Shown: piece after piece, positions 28,141 through 28,161 of the stretch | Layout of the letters: each line of letters opens with the position of its first letter | Position numbering within the stretch: position 1 is the stretch's first letter | Assembly: GCA_933822405.4 (NCBI GenBank) | Contig: CAKOGP040001413.1 | Location: 1-28,161 of the forward strand | DNA from: Cylindrotheca closterium | Lineage: Eukaryota > Bacillariophyta > Bacillariophyceae > Bacillariales > Bacillariaceae | Direction: 5' to 3' | DNA length: 28,161 nt | Notes under the pieces: generated by a model | Seen by the model: the letters and a program-made list of their open reading frames with translations, nothing else | Database searches by the model: none | What the model was told of the DNA's origin: nothing | Translations under genes and position numbers: made by a program

Positions 28141-28161
28141 ACCTACAAAGGGACAACATAC

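Overview
The window is eukaryotic nuclear DNA, most likely from a diatom or close stramenopile. The clues are a protein built only of helicase-associated (HA) repeats, a METTL24/FkbM-like methyltransferase, a prolyl-4-hydroxylase relic with short 70-85 bp introns, and Ty3/gypsy, Gag and LINE proteins of the type common in diatoms. Family assignments come from recognised motifs, not searches. Only two genes look intact: the HA-repeat gene (13130-14242, +) and the methyltransferase (4883-5863, -). Nearly everything else is mobile-element sequence or genes broken by it.

Left part (1-9500). After a non-coding stretch with phased 14-bp palindromes and 31-bp CRE-like repeats, an unrecognised minus-strand gene is split by two independent insertions. 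One is a 1470-bp hAT element (8018-9487, 8-bp target duplication) just after the start codon. The other is a 6.1-kb LTR-bounded element (1728-7870, 5-bp target duplication). The interior of the LTR element is a mosaic: a decayed gypsy RT/RNase H on the plus strand, the methyltransferase on the minus strand, and a decayed gypsy integrase on the minus strand. A solo copy of a second LTR-like family sits in the RT, and an 822-bp near-palindromic foldback sequence sits inside that copy.

Middle part (9500-17200). An element or island flanked by inverted arrays of an 11-bp repeat (9611-9709 and 10921-11105) holds another solo copy of the 547-bp LTR-like family. A GC-rich repeat and a non-coding stretch follow, then the HA gene. 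Next comes a tandem R-S-R-S-R array (547-bp repeats, 306-bp spacers) bounded by one 5-bp target duplication, which resembles a multimeric TRIM retrotransposon.

Right part (17200-28161). A minus-strand LTR-retrotransposon Gag relic abuts a minus-strand prolyl-4-hydroxylase relic that still has introns. After about 1.4 kb without genes, a fragment of the 6.1-kb element's LTR lies directly upstream of a plus-strand LINE-like unit (broken ORF1, then an endonuclease start). That unit is interrupted by a minus-strand LINE C-terminus (RT tail, RNase H) and an acidic repeat ORF. A second, better preserved copy of the first ORF begins at 27136 and is lost from homology at the same codon as the first copy.

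No rRNA, tRNA, CRISPR array or bacterial-type operon was seen. The main interest is the nesting, the methyltransferase carried between two LTRs, and the tandem TRIM-like array.
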